From Rhizobium pisi (lineage in GTDB: Bacteria > Pseudomonadota > Alphaproteobacteria > Rhizobiales > Rhizobiaceae), in the NCBI RefSeq assembly GCF_003938655.1, contig NZ_RJJT01000006.1, positions 240,462 to 304,461 on the forward strand: a stretch of DNA of 64,000 nt, written 5' to 3'. The notes beneath the pieces were generated by a model. The model had not been told where the DNA came from and made no database searches. It saw only the letters and a list, made by a program, of their open reading frames with translations. Shown here one piece after another: positions 63,798-64,000 of the stretch. Both the position numbers and the translations under genes were made by a program. Every line of letters begins with the position of its first letter. The first letter of the stretch is position 1.

Positions 63798-64000
63798 TCA
63801 CGTTATCCTTGCCTGGGTTTGGGGATCGAAGAAGACGGCCTTGTCGAGATTGAAGGCGAGGCGTGTGTTTTGTCCTGGGGCGATGCCGGCATCGGCGCGC
63901 AGGCGGGCGATGACGGACTTGCCGCCGAGTTTGGTGACGGCGAAGGTGTCGGAGCCGGCCGGTTCGACGACCTCGATCAGGCAGTCGCCTTCGGTCAGCG
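63798..64000 (-). CDS. ABC transporter ATP-binding protein (MalK/UgpC type), C-terminal end
   Basis: Only the last 66 codons lie in the window. They read LTEGDCLIEVVEPAGSDTF, then TKLGGKSVIARLRADAGIAPGQ and FNLDKAVFFDPQTQARI, the typical TOBE-domain C-terminus of sugar/polyol ABC transporter ATPases. It ends 15 bases before the GMC gene, so the import system and the oxidoreductases form one operon. Substrate probably a sugar or polyol. Confidence 0.82.
   Translation of the reverse strand, partial: LTEGDCLIEVVEPAGSDTFAVTKLGGKSVIARLRADAGIAPGQNTRLAFNLDKAVFFDPQTQARIT

Overview
The window reads as a chromosomal segment of a Rhizobium (R. leguminosarum/etli/phaseoli type). Reasons: high GC, a vitamin B12-dependent ribonucleotide reductase, BA14K and DUF1236 envelope proteins, several AsnC/Lrp regulators paired with amino-acid catabolism, and rhizobial-style palindromic intergenic repeats. 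The species call is inference.

Layout. 0-18.6 kb is core metabolism: cysteine synthase (cut by the window edge), AlaX-type tRNA editing, mercaptopyruvate sulfurtransferase, alanine dehydrogenase with its divergent AsnC regulator, a Tat-exported 2',3'-cyclic nucleotidase, LysR/azoreductase, TetR/SDR, an MFS gene with an in-frame stop, a diguanylate cyclase, HlyU, threonine dehydratase and a VanZ-like protein.

18.71-28.22 kb is a 9.5-kb integrated island bounded by a 46-bp direct repeat. It has split a tRNA-Leu(UAA) gene: the 5' part lies at the right end, the 3' part at the left end, and neither half can fold alone. The island carries (i) a tyrosine recombinase, (ii) a ParDE-type toxin-antitoxin pair, (iii) a complete, divergent tRNA-Leu(UAA) gene interrupted in its anticodon by a 203-nt group I intron, flanked by two integrase remnants, and (iv) a compact RiPP-like cluster. 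The cluster holds a precursor with three 23-residue repeats built around AFSGH, a YcaO and a TfuA protein, a divergent SARP-like/TPR regulator, and a second precursor-like gene with the same leader and one AFSGH. These two features, a mobile element that destroys and replaces an essential tRNA with a self-splicing version and an unusual YcaO-TfuA peptide system, are the most notable content.

28.4-38.3 kb holds WrbA, a CinA-like protein, a universal stress protein behind a perfect FNR/FixK box, xanthine phosphoribosyltransferase, nrdJ, and a short degraded stretch that includes a frameshifted DUF2314 gene. 38.5-45.3 kb encodes a phenylalanine/tyrosine catabolic pathway (phhA, hpd, hmgA, fumarylacetoacetase-like, maiA) with two AsnC regulators; the tyrosine aminotransferase is not in the window.

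45.4-57.2 kb is an envelope/stress and signalling block: BA14K, DUF1236 proteins, two Gly/Asn-rich exported proteins, a FecR protein coupled to a CHASE2-GGDEF-EAL protein, a NarL-type two-component system, a DUF883-like protein and exonuclease III. A GGAC-N4-GTCC palindrome recurs in four promoter regions of this block. 57.3-64 kb is a minus-strand catabolic operon of an ABC transporter, two GMC oxidoreductases, a Gfo/Idh/MocA dehydrogenase and an FAD-dependent oxidoreductase.
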